Below the pieces are notes generated by a model that was given only the letters and a program-made list of their open reading frames with translations, did no database searches and had not been told where the DNA came from. A stretch of DNA of 5,553 nt from Marinibacterium sp039179965 (GTDB lineage: Bacteria; Pseudomonadota; Alphaproteobacteria; Rhodobacterales; Rhodobacteraceae): the NCBI GenBank assembly GCA_039179965.1, contig JBCDEC010000276.1, forward strand, positions 1 through 5,553, in the 5' to 3' direction. A program made the translations under genes and the position numbers. This document shows positions 1 through 5,553 of this stretch, piece after piece (the first letter of the stretch is position 1; each line of letters opens with the position of its first letter).

Positions 1-599
1 ATCGACATCGCCTCGACCTGGTCATGGGTCACATAGATCGCAGTTGTGCGGGATTCGGCCAGCACCCCCTTGAGATAGGCCCGCATTTCCATGCGCAGGA
101 GCGCGTCGAGGTTGGACAGCGGTTCGTCCATCAGGATCACGTCCGGTTCCATTGCAAGCGCGCGGGCCACGGCCACACGCTGGCGCTGTCCGCCCGACAA
201 CTCGCCCGAATAGCGCTTCAGGAGCTGCTCGATATGCATCAAGGTGGCGACCCGTTCGACGCGGCGGGTGACCTCGTCATTGAGCAGCTTCTGCATGCGC
301 AGTCCGAAGCCGATGTTCTCAAAGACCGTCAGATGCGGGAACACCGCATAGTTCTGAAAGACCATGGCGATGCCACGATCCTTCGGCGCCAGATGATCGA
401 CGCGCTTGCCGCCGATCCACACTTCGCCGGTCGTCGCGGTTTCAAGCCCGCAGATGATCCGCAGCAGGGTGGATTTTCCGCACCCCGAGGCCCCGAGCAG
501 AACCATGAACTCCTGGTCCGAGATGGTCAGGTTGATGTCATGCAGCGCGGTGTAGGCCCCGAAAGACTTGGCGACGTTCTTGATCTCAATTTCAGCCAT
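1..599 (-). CDS. ABC transporter ATP-binding protein, MalK/UgpC type (C-terminus outside window)
   Basis: This is the cytoplasmic ATPase that powers the importer encoded by the two permease genes before it. The frame is open from the ATG at 599-597 to the window edge, giving 199 codons. All nucleotide-binding motifs are visible: an A-loop aromatic (Y16), Walker A GASGCGKST (residues 36-44), Q-loop FQNYAVFPHLT with Q82, signature LSGGQRQ (134-140), Walker B VILMDE (154-159) followed by the D-loop region PLSNLDA, and the H-switch in THDQVEAM (H192). The FQNYAVFPHLTV and THDQVEAM wording is typical of the MalK/UgpC/SmoK carbohydrate subfamily, whose members are about 330-370 residues with a C-terminal OB/TOBE regulatory domain; that domain lies beyond base 1. 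AAGGAA at 608-613 sits 8 bases before the start, and only 29 bases separate it from the permease stop, so it is co-transcribed. Walker A has Ala where Pro is more usual, a conservative change. Catalytic residues look intact. Confidence 0.95.
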   Translation of the reverse strand, partial: MAEIEIKNVAKSFGAYTALHDINLTISDQEFMVLLGASGCGKSTLLRIICGLETATTGEVWIGGKRVDHLAPKDRGIAMVFQNYAVFPHLTVFENIGFGLRMQKLLNDEVTRRVERVATLMHIEQLLKRYSGELSGGQRQRVAVARALAMEPDVILMDEPLSNLDALLRMEMRAYLKGVLAESRTTAIYVTHDQVEAMS

Positions 600-628
600 T
601 TGATTGGTTCCTTATCTGTCGCGCCGCA

Positions 629-1468
629 CTAGCGGTTGGCGATGCCCCACATGGCAAAGAGGTACTTGCGCACGGCGAAGATGAAGATGAGTGCCGGCAC
701 GACGAGGATGAAGCCGCCCGCGAACTTCAGATGCAGCGGCGAGGTGTCCAGGTTTTGCAAGAGAAAGGCCGTGAGCGTTCGGTTTTCGATGGTCAGCACG
801 GCGGCGGCGAAAACCTCGTTCCAAGAGATAACGAAGGCAAAGATCGCCGAGGCGGTGATCCCGGGCAGAATCAGTGGCAGGACCACCTTGGTAAAGGCGG
901 TGAGGCGCGTGCAGCCCAATGTCCAGGCGGCTTCTTCCAGTTCAATCGGGATCCCGGAAAAGAGCGAGAAGGTGATCAGAACCGCGAAGGGGATCGCCAG
1001 GGTCGTGTGCACCAGCGCCAGCCCGAAGACCGTATCGTCAAGCCCCGTGCGTATGAACAGCACCGCCAGGGGCAGCGCCAGCAGCGGCAACGGGAACGCA
1101 CGGGTCAGCAGGATCAGCAAGCGGAACAGCTCTTTGCCGTGGAACTCGAAACGTGAGAGGGCGTAGCCTGCCGGCGCCCCGATCACGATCGACATGATCA
1201 TGGTCATGCCCGCCACCAGGATCGAGTTCTTGAGCGCCGTGAGCATCCCGGCAAAGCCCGCGAAGAAAGCCAGGCTGCCCATATCGAATTCCGGGAAAAA
1301 CGGCTTGGGGAAGCTGTTGACCGTGTCAGGCGAGGACAACGTGTTGATCATCAGGAAATAGAGCGGGACCAGCACCCAGGCGCAGAGCAGGACCACGGCA
1401 GTGACATAGACAAACCGGCCGGCAGAACGCGTGTCGGGGGCCGCAACCTCTGTGGTGACGGCACTCAT
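629..1468 (-). CDS. carbohydrate ABC transporter permease, MalG type
   Basis: This 279-residue inner-membrane protein is the second permease half of the importer. Six hydrophobic segments are visible at about residues 19-41, 78-100, 115-139, 145-170, 203-225 and 251-272. The EAA loop that docks on the ATPase is EAAWTLGCTRLTAFTKVVLP, with E179, A180, A181, G185 and L197-P198 at the expected spacing. The end MWGIANR is a typical short MalG-type cytoplasmic tail. The start was chosen because its ATG overlaps the stop of the upstream permease as ATGA (1465-1468), with AAAGGAG at 1476-1482 seven bases upstream. Translational coupling with the partner permease is likely, which fits their 1:1 stoichiometry. 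Length is normal for the family (about 270-300). The substrate cannot be deduced from the sequence. Confidence 0.95.
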   Translation of the reverse strand: MSAVTTEVAAPDTRSAGRFVYVTAVVLLCAWVLVPLYFLMINTLSSPDTVNSFPKPFFPEFDMGSLAFFAGFAGMLTALKNSILVAGMTMIMSIVIGAPAGYALSRFEFHGKELFRLLILLTRAFPLPLLALPLAVLFIRTGLDDTVFGLALVHTTLAIPFAVLITFSLFSGIPIELEEAAWTLGCTRLTAFTKVVLPLILPGITASAIFAFVISWNEVFAAAVLTIENRTLTAFLLQNLDTSPLHLKFAGGFILVVPALIFIFAVRKYLFAMWGIANR

Positions 1469-2310
1469 ATCGTGGCTCCTTTCGGAACGCGCAGGGCGCG
1501 CAGGATGATAAGGGTGAAGGCGATGGAGATCACAAGGATGATCAAGGCCATGGCCGCGGCAGCGCCCCCGTTGAGAAGATCAAACTGATAGGCATAGGTC
1601 TCTCCCATCAGCACCGGGAAGAGCGTCCCGCCCAGGGCGGCGACAACGGCGAAGACTTCGAAAGCCAGGATGACACGCAAGACGAGCGCAGTTTGCAGAC
1701 TGGGCCGCAGGAGCGGCAGCGTCACGCGGGTGAAGCGCTTCCATGGGCTTGCGCCAAAGACTTCGGCTGCTTCGTAGTATTCCTTTGGGATCAAGCCGAT
1801 CCCGGCGACCAGAATGACCAGCATGATGGCCGTTGCGCGCCAGATCTCGGCCAGGGCGATGGCCAGAAACACGATGCCCGGATGCTGATAGCTGAGGAAA
1901 TTGACCGGTTTGTCGACCAGACCCAGCCCGCTCATCATCGAGTTCAAAAACCCCGATTGTTCAAAAATCGCGAGCCAGATGATCCCTGCGGCGAGGTCCG
2001 AAATCCCCAAGGGGATGGTCCAGATGTAAAGCACCATGTCGCGGCCCTTTTTCATCTTGTTGACCATGGTCGCCATCAACAGGGCCAGGGCCACCTGCAG
2101 CGGCACCACGGCTGCGGCAAGCAGCAGCGTGTTTTGCAATGAAATCGGGAACTTCCAGTAGCCTACGACTTCGCGGAAGTTATCCAGCGTGAACCCGCCC
2201 CCGGTGCTGAAGGCTTCCTGTGACACCAGCACAAAGGGGTAGATAAAGAAGAGCCCCAGAAACAGCGTGACCGGCAGGATCAGCACATAGGGCAACAACC
2301 GAGCGTTCAT
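1465..2310 (-). CDS. carbohydrate ABC transporter permease, MalF type
   Basis: This 281-residue inner-membrane protein is the first permease half. It begins with a hydrophobic segment (about residues 6-30) and has further membrane segments near 60-82, 93-116, 143-172, 204-228 and 251-272. The EAA loop reads YYEAAEVFGASPWKRFTRVT followed by LP, with E180, A181, A182, G186 and L198-P199 correctly spaced. It lacks the large P2 periplasmic insertion of E. coli MalF, as is usual in the shorter sugar and polyol importers (SmoF/UgpA size class). AAGGAG at 2318-2323 lies 7 bases before the ATG. The stop overlaps the start of the next permease by four bases. It follows the binding-protein gene after a 108-bp gap with a hairpin, so its expression may be lower than that of the binding protein. 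Confidence 0.95.
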   Translation of the reverse strand: MNARLLPYVLILPVTLFLGLFFIYPFVLVSQEAFSTGGGFTLDNFREVVGYWKFPISLQNTLLLAAAVVPLQVALALLMATMVNKMKKGRDMVLYIWTIPLGISDLAAGIIWLAIFEQSGFLNSMMSGLGLVDKPVNFLSYQHPGIVFLAIALAEIWRATAIMLVILVAGIGLIPKEYYEAAEVFGASPWKRFTRVTLPLLRPSLQTALVLRVILAFEVFAVVAALGGTLFPVLMGETYAYQFDLLNGGAAAAMALIILVISIAFTLIILRALRVPKGATI

Positions 2311-2323
2311 CGGAGCGCTCCTT

Positions 2324-2418
2324 TTCTGGCGCAGCCGCGCCGTTGAACGAATGTCGGGAAAGCGCCCGGGCCAGAGGGTCGACCACGGCCCGGGCAGGTC
2401 AGAGGAACCGGACCGGTC
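2324..2418 (-). promoter_or_regulatory. intercistronic hairpins between binding-protein and permease genes
   Basis: The gap holds a perfect 9-bp, all-G/C inverted repeat, GCCCGGGCC (2364-2372) and GGCCCGGGC (2387-2395), around a 14-base loop. The loop itself contains the palindrome GGTCGACC (2377-2384). A smaller stem, GGCGC (2328-2332) with GCGCC (2337-2341), lies just before the permease ribosome binding site. In the minus-strand transcript the large stem forms downstream of the binding-protein stop and is followed by GCTTTCCC rather than a U-tract. It therefore looks like a 3' mRNA-stabilising or partly attenuating element rather than a full terminator. Similar intercistronic stems, as after malE, are known to give more binding protein than permease. 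The structure is read directly; the function is inferred. Confidence 0.6.
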
Positions 2419-3687
2419 TTAGTCGACCGGGCACGCCCCCTCCGAGGGAGCATCCGGGGCCCAGCAGGGAGCGCCCGTTTCTTGCATGATCGCCTCGAGG
2501 CGACCCTTTTGGTCGTTCAGCACGCGTTCGATCGGCTGGCGGGCCAGGATGATACGCTCGAACGTGTCCACGTAGACGCGGTTGAAATCGCCGCCCTTGT
2601 CACCCAGACCCGCGGGCAAAAGACCCGGGTTGGCATCCGCGGCACCGCTCATCTTGGCGACGGCGTCGCCTGCGGCCTTCACCGACGGCGGCAGATCTTC
2701 GGGCAAAGCCACGTCGACAACGGGGAAGAAGTTGGTGGCCTTGAGGGTCGCGATCTGGGTCTCCGGCTCCAGCATGTGCGCAATCAATGCCTGAGCGGCC
2801 TCGGCGTCCGGTGCGGTGCGCGGGATGGCAACACCTGCCAGAACCGGCATGAAGCCACGCCCTGTCGGGCCAGCCGGTGCCGGGAAGGCCACAAAGTCAT
2901 CTGGCCGTTCGTTGAAAGCCTGCGCCAGGCGCGAGGTGTGATCAAAGACGATCCAGGCATCTCCGGACAGGAGTTGTTCCTGCATGAAAGAGAAATTGGT
3001 CGACGCCGGGTTCGTGTGCTCCCAAAGCTCTGCAAATTTCTCCCACGCCGTCACCGCCTCGGGCGAGGCAAAGGTGCGCACCACGCCATTGGTGTAGGAA
3101 GGGTAGAGATAGCCCTGGAAGAAGCGGTGCTTCAGCCCCTTGGGACCGGCGGGAAAGCCAAACTTGGGATCGCCGGTGGCGTCATGCACATTTGCCGCCC
3201 ATTCGATAAGCTGGTCATAGGTCAGCGCGTCGATGTCGGCGCCGTCGGGCAGATACGGCAGCGCGTCCTTGTTGGCGGCCATGATGTAGCTTGCCTGCAT
3301 CCACGGAATGTACTGCAGGGTATCCGTGCCCAGTTTGGCCAGGCTGTTGAACGTCTCAGACGCGCTCACCACGCCGAGATCGGACAGATCCATCAGGTCC
3401 TCGGCATCCATGGCCGAAAAGTCGCCATGCAGCGCGCCCAGAACGCCAATGCTGCCCGACCCGGCCTGCAATTCGGCCTTCAGGCGCGTCAGCCAGGGGC
3501 CGCCGTCATTGGGCTGGTAGTCCACTGCGCCGTCAAAGCCGCCGAGCACCTGTTCGCGCATCGCCTGTGCCTCTTCGACGGGTTTGGCCTGGGTCGACCA
3601 AAAGAGCGTATCGGCCTGCGCACCCAAGCCTGCACAGATCAATGCAGCGCCTGATACCGCGACTCGGAATTTCGAAATTATGGTCAT
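2419..3687 (-). CDS. ABC transporter periplasmic substrate-binding protein (family 1, sugar type)
   Basis: This 422-residue protein is the periplasmic receptor of the importer and the first gene of its operon. It opens with a Sec signal peptide: MTIISKFR, a hydrophobic core to about residue 22, and a probable signal peptidase I cut after AQA (A25/D26). The mature part has the size and layout of family 1 extracellular solute-binding proteins (MalE/UgpB class). These include an early FWSTQ strand, an aromatic-rich middle (FFQGYLYPSYTNG), the conserved-looking segment QEQLLSGDAWIVFDHTSRLA and the late FMPVLAGVAIPRTAPD. Aromatics such as W30, and those in the middle segment, may stack on a sugar ring. 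The only two mature cysteines are in the C-terminal tail (C408 and C419), a likely disulfide. The ATG at 3687 was preferred to an upstream ATG at 3825 because it gives a proper signal peptide and follows GGAGG (3692-3696), although the spacing is short at 4 bases. The ligand is not identified. Confidence 0.92.
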   Translation of the reverse strand: MTIISKFRVAVSGAALICAGLGAQADTLFWSTQAKPVEEAQAMREQVLGGFDGAVDYQPNDGGPWLTRLKAELQAGSGSIGVLGALHGDFSAMDAEDLMDLSDLGVVSASETFNSLAKLGTDTLQYIPWMQASYIMAANKDALPYLPDGADIDALTYDQLIEWAANVHDATGDPKFGFPAGPKGLKHRFFQGYLYPSYTNGVVRTFASPEAVTAWEKFAELWEHTNPASTNFSFMQEQLLSGDAWIVFDHTSRLAQAFNERPDDFVAFPAPAGPTGRGFMPVLAGVAIPRTAPDAEAAQALIAHMLEPETQIATLKATNFFPVVDVALPEDLPPSVKAAGDAVAKMSGAADANPGLLPAGLGDKGGDFNRVYVDTFERIILARQPIERVLNDQKGRLEAIMQETGAPCWAPDAPSEGACPVD

Positions 3688-3820
3688 GGTTCCTCCCAAG
3701 GTGGAATGCCAGAGACGGCTCCTATCCGCCTCCGAGTGTCCTTTGTCCGGTCGAACATCCGGACGTTTCGGTCCGCGATTGCCGGGGCCGTACGCACGGC
3801 AGCGGCGAATCCCTTCCGCA
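3688..3820 (-). promoter_or_regulatory. 5' leader of the transporter operon with competing stem-loops
   Basis: If transcription starts about 7 bases after the -10 region near 3830, the operon mRNA has an untranslated leader of roughly 130 bases. It contains three related segments: GTCCGG (3745-3750), CCGGAC (3759-3764) and GGTCCG (3770-3775). The middle one can pair with the first (6 bp, 8-base loop), and its CGGAC core can pair with GTCCG of the third (5 bp, 6-base loop). The two pairings are mutually exclusive. The binding-protein ribosome site GGAGG (3692-3696) lies outside both stems. No known riboswitch fold was recognised. Stem function is speculative, since short GC stems also arise by chance in GC-rich DNA. 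Confidence 0.35.
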
Positions 3821-3827
3821 ATCAAAC

Positions 3828-3854
3828 ATGATATATCGTTATATCTTCTGTCAA
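3828..3854 (-). promoter_or_regulatory. promoter of the transporter operon overlapping a LacI-type operator
   Basis: Reading the minus strand, a perfect TTGACA -35 box lies at 3854-3849. A plausible -10 hexamer, TATCAT (3833-3828), follows after 15 bases, a little shorter than the usual 16-18; the true -10 could be shifted by a few bases in this AT-rich stretch. Between and overlapping these boxes is the operator-like palindrome at 3830-3845. This is a classic repression site, because bound repressor would block RNA polymerase. The nearest downstream gene on this strand is the binding protein, 141 bases away. Confidence 0.6.
3830..3845. promoter_or_regulatory. candidate operator O1 for the divergent LacI-family regulator
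   Basis: GATATATCGTTATATC has perfect 6-base arms (GATATA/TATATC) around TCGT, with the central CG step typical of LacI-family operators, where the hinge helices insert. Only the pair flanking the central CG breaks the symmetry. It sits within the operon promoter. Assignment to the neighbouring regulator rests on position, symmetry and the repeated half-site at 3945-3953. Confidence 0.6.
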
Positions 3855-3909
3855 CGAACTTTTAGCAGAATGCAAACAGGCGGATCCGGATCACCGCAAA
3901 AGTCATTGC

Positions 3910-3925
3910 ATTGAAACGATATTTA
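3910..3925. promoter_or_regulatory. weak candidate operator O3
   Basis: The stretch centred on CG at 3917-3918 reads AACGATAT in its core, matching the core of O1 on the opposite strand (GATATAACGATATATC) at 10 of 16 positions. The left arm is poor. A possible -35 (TTGAAA, 3911-3916) for the regulator gene overlaps it, with a weak -10-like TATTGC 17 bases later (3934-3939). The DNA here is AT-rich, so part of this match may be chance. Confidence 0.25.
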
Positions 3926-3937
3926 TGTGAAAATATT

Positions 3938-3953
3938 GCCTAAACGTTATATC
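3938..3953. promoter_or_regulatory. candidate operator O2 beside the regulator start
   Basis: CGTTATATC at 3945-3953 is an exact 9-base repeat of the right half of O1 (3837-3845), in the same orientation 108 bases away and again with the CG centre. The other arm is degenerate, so the 16-mer matches the O1 reverse complement at 11 of 16 positions. It lies 16 bases before the regulator's TTG start, a position suited to autorepression or to looping with O1. Confidence 0.45.
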
Positions 3954-3969
3954 AAAAAATGAGCCAGAC

Positions 3970-5004
3970 TTGCCTCAAAAGCCCACCTTAGAAACCGTCG
4001 CCAAGGAGGCAGGCGTCTCGATTCCGACCGTCAGCCAGGTGCTGCGAGGCACCGGGCGGATCTCGGAGAAGACACGCGACAAGGTGCTGAAGGCGGCGCG
4101 CAAGCTGCACTACGTTCCCAACAGCCGCGCGGCAGCAATGCGGTCAGGGGAAAACCGCGAGATCGGTTTTGTCATCAACCAGCTGCGCAACCCGTTCAAC
4201 GCCGAGGTCGTCGGCGGTGTTGTCGATCTTCTGGAGGCCGAAGGCTATCTTGTCTCTATTGTGGACACCCGCGATGACCCCGTGCGCCAGGCCCGTCAGC
4301 TTGAGGCCTTTATCCGCCATGGGCGTGGCGGTCTCTTCTGGGTGCCTGCGCTGGATACATCGGAGGAAACGCTCGACCTTCTGACCGCACAGGGCATTCC
4401 CACCGTAACCTTTCTACGCCGTGTCCGGCGCGAGCTTGATCATGTCGGCATTCGCGATGCGGACGCGACGGCGATGGCCACCGAGCATCTGGCCGAACTG
4501 GGGCATCGCCACATCGCCTACGTGGGCGGCACCGACCAGACACTGGTGCGCGCCGAGCGGATTGCAGGATACACGCGCACGCTTGAGGCGCGCGGCCTGG
4601 CCGCTCCGGTGGTCTGGGATTGCGACGACAACAAACGCGCGGGGCTCGACGCCATGCTGGCGCTTCACCGCACGCATCCCGACATCACCGGCCTCGTTTG
4701 CAATGGCGACATGGTTGCGCTTGGCGCTTGTCTGGCGCTCGACCGGCTCGGACTGGTGGCCGGGGAGGACGTGTCGGTCGTGGGTTTCGATGACATCGAG
4801 GACGCAGCCGTCGCCACGCCGCCGCTGACGTCCATCGCCGTGCATCCGCACAAGTTGGGGCGCAAGCTGGCGCGCGTGCTGCTGGACCGGATCGCCGAAC
4901 CCGATATGCCCGCCATCGTTTCAGAGATCGAGGCCGAGCTTGTGGTGAGAGAAACCACTGGACCGCCGAAATCCAGCGCCGGCAGTGCGGACCCCGTCCG
5001 CTAG
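3970..5004 (+). CDS. LacI-family transcriptional regulator
   Basis: This 344-residue DNA-binding protein probably represses the divergent transporter operon until a sugar ligand binds. The N-terminal helix-turn-helix is at residues 6-27 (TLETVAKEAGVSIPTVSQVL), followed by the hinge YVPNSRAAAMRSG (48-60). A periplasmic-binding-protein-like effector domain fills the rest. It includes EIGFVINQLRNPFNAEVVGG (64-83), the effector-contact region RAERIAGY (194-201, with R197 corresponding to the ligand-contacting Arg of LacI) and VSVVGFDDIEDA (268-279). The length is normal. The hinge has Met57 where most relatives have the minor-groove-intercalating Leu (L56 of LacI), and Gln23 where LacI has Arg22. 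The start is TTG at 3970: it is the only usual start codon between the in-frame stop at 3928-3930 and the helix-turn-helix, and no clear Shine-Dalgarno precedes it. An ATG at 3959 is out of frame. Confidence 0.93.
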   Translation: MPQKPTLETVAKEAGVSIPTVSQVLRGTGRISEKTRDKVLKAARKLHYVPNSRAAAMRSGENREIGFVINQLRNPFNAEVVGGVVDLLEAEGYLVSIVDTRDDPVRQARQLEAFIRHGRGGLFWVPALDTSEETLDLLTAQGIPTVTFLRRVRRELDHVGIRDADATAMATEHLAELGHRHIAYVGGTDQTLVRAERIAGYTRTLEARGLAAPVVWDCDDNKRAGLDAMLALHRTHPDITGLVCNGDMVALGACLALDRLGLVAGEDVSVVGFDDIEDAAVATPPLTSIAVHPHKLGRKLARVLLDRIAEPDMPAIVSEIEAELVVRETTGPPKSSAGSADPVR

Positions 5005-5067
5005 GGCGGCCCCCGCGGCGGCTCGCATGCGATTTCTGCCGGCTGCAGCTGCGCTCCGTCCGACCCG
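5005..5067. other. convergent intergenic gap, no clear terminator
   Basis: These 63 bases separate the stop codons of the regulator and the hydrolase. They are GC-rich and contain the 10-base palindrome TCGCATGCGA (5023-5032), which has no room for a loop beyond a short 3-bp stem. No hairpin followed by a T-tract is visible on either strand, so termination here may be Rho-dependent. Confidence 0.5.
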
Positions 5068-5553
5068 TCAGTCAGGCAAATGCGGCGGCATTCTGAGCCC
5101 GTCTGCTTCGAGCTCATCCTGATCCCAATAGGCGATGTAGATCCCCTCCGGCTCCCGCGCATCGGTCATCTTTTCAATGACTTCAGCCGATCTGGTGATG
5201 CGCGTGTGATGTTGCCGCGCCCAGTCGAAATGAAGCGCTTTGAGCCGTTCGATTTGATCGCGGTGATCCGGGCTGTCGCCAAGGTCGTACAGCTCTTCCG
5301 GGTCCTGTTCCAAATCGAACAGCATCGGGCGCATGGTTTCGACATGCACGTATTTCCACCGCCCGTCGAAGACCATCACCAGGCGTGCGTCGCGTTGATC
5401 CACGGCCACCGCGCGCCGGGCGTCGCGGGTCGCGTAGTCGTATTCCGAGATGCAATGCGTGCGCCAAGGCGCGTCTTTCCCATGCAGCAGTGGAGCAAGC
5501 GATCTGCCTTCGAACACATGCGGTTTCGCGGGGCCGTCGAAAAAGCCCTGGAA
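5068..5553 (-). CDS. sulfatase-superfamily hydrolase, phosphonate monoester hydrolase-like (C-terminal part)
   Basis: The frame is open from the right window edge to the TGA at 5068-5070, giving 161 codons of a longer protein (relatives are usually about 500-550 residues). Counting from the edge, visible family features are GRSLAPLL (16-23), WRTHCISEYDY (30-40), and GRWKYVHVETMRPMLFDLEQ (64-83) with DPEELYDLGD (84-93). This is the C-terminal subdomain pattern of type I sulfatases, in which the product's weight, payload or substrate pocket is closed by a four-stranded sheet. The tail HTRITRS...GIYIAYWDQDEL recalls the phosphonate monoester hydrolase/phosphodiesterase branch (PMH of Rhizobium and Burkholderia) more than classic arylsulfatases; this is from memory of the family. 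The formylglycine motif (CxPxR) and most metal ligands would lie in the missing N-terminal part, so activity cannot be judged. It is convergent with the regulator and on the same strand as the transporter operon, but not obviously in it. A GTG at 5517 is internal, not a start. Confidence 0.85.
   Translation of the reverse strand, partial: FQGFFDGPAKPHVFEGRSLAPLLHGKDAPWRTHCISEYDYATRDARRAVAVDQRDARLVMVFDGRWKYVHVETMRPMLFDLEQDPEELYDLGDSPDHRDQIERLKALHFDWARQHHTRITRSAEVIEKMTDAREPEGIYIAYWDQDELEADGLRMPPHLPD

Noticed and set aside
24..632. A 202-codon plus-strand frame opposite the ATPase gene
   Set aside because: The minus strand carries every ABC ATPase motif in frame. The plus-strand translation is low in hydrophobic structure and looks like a mirror of it.
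2312..2321. Palindrome GGAGCGCTCC overlapping the first permease's ribosome site
   Set aside because: As RNA it allows only a 3-bp stem around a 4-base loop, too weak to argue for control of translation.
3625..3640. Possible lipoprotein cysteine (C18) in the binding-protein signal
   Set aside because: The residues before it (ALI) do not fit a lipobox, and AQA/D a few residues later is a good signal peptidase I site.
2482..3654. A 390-codon open frame on the plus strand opposite the binding-protein gene
   Set aside because: It is fully antisense to a well-supported gene, its translation is rich in Arg, His and Gly with no recognisable domain, and long mirror frames are common in GC-rich DNA.
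3688..3825. A longer binding-protein start at the ATG at 3825
   Set aside because: It would add 46 Arg/Gly-rich residues before the signal peptide, and the codons would overlap the probable operon leader.
5005..5067. Bidirectional terminator between the convergent genes
   Set aside because: No stem of useful length followed by a T-run is present on either strand.
5515..5517. GTG as the start of a small 149-residue protein
   Set aside because: The frame stays open to the window edge and the residues upstream (FQGFFDGPAKPH) continue a sulfatase-like sequence, so the gene is a truncated view of a larger one.

Overview
The window holds most of a carbohydrate-type ABC importer operon, the divergent LacI-family regulator that probably controls it, and the C-terminal end of a sulfatase-superfamily hydrolase. 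GC-rich coding sequence, a strong third-position G/C bias, ordinary Shine-Dalgarno sites and the style of the proteins suggest an alphaproteobacterium, most likely of the Rhodobacterales/Roseobacter type. That placement is inferred from sequence character, not from a search.

Layout. Four minus-strand genes run right to left in one apparent operon: periplasmic binding protein (2419-3687), MalF-type permease (1465-2310), MalG-type permease (629-1468, sharing an ATGA overlap with the gene before it) and MalK/UgpC-type ATPase (1-599, C-terminus outside the window). A 108-bp gap between binding protein and first permease carries a perfect 9-bp GC hairpin, a common arrangement for raising binding-protein mRNA over permease mRNA. 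A 282-bp AT-rich divergent intergenic region separates the operon from a plus-strand LacI-family gene (3970-5004). It contains a consensus TTGACA box facing the operon, a near-perfect 16-bp palindrome with a central CG placed between that box and the -10 region, and a second copy of one half-site just before the regulator gene. This is the layout expected for a repressor that controls both the operon and itself. Convergent with the regulator, after 63 bp, is the 3' end of a minus-strand sulfatase/phosphonate-monoester-hydrolase-like gene (5068-5553, N-terminus outside the window).

Working model: the importer brings in a sugar, polyol or sugar derivative. The LacI protein senses it or a product of it. 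The neighbouring hydrolase may remove a sulfate or phosphoryl ester from the same or a related compound. The substrate cannot be read from the sequence. Nothing here is clearly a new system. The points most worth a second look are the operator layout, the odd translation start of the regulator, possible alternative RNA stems in the operon leader, and the hydrolase-transporter association.
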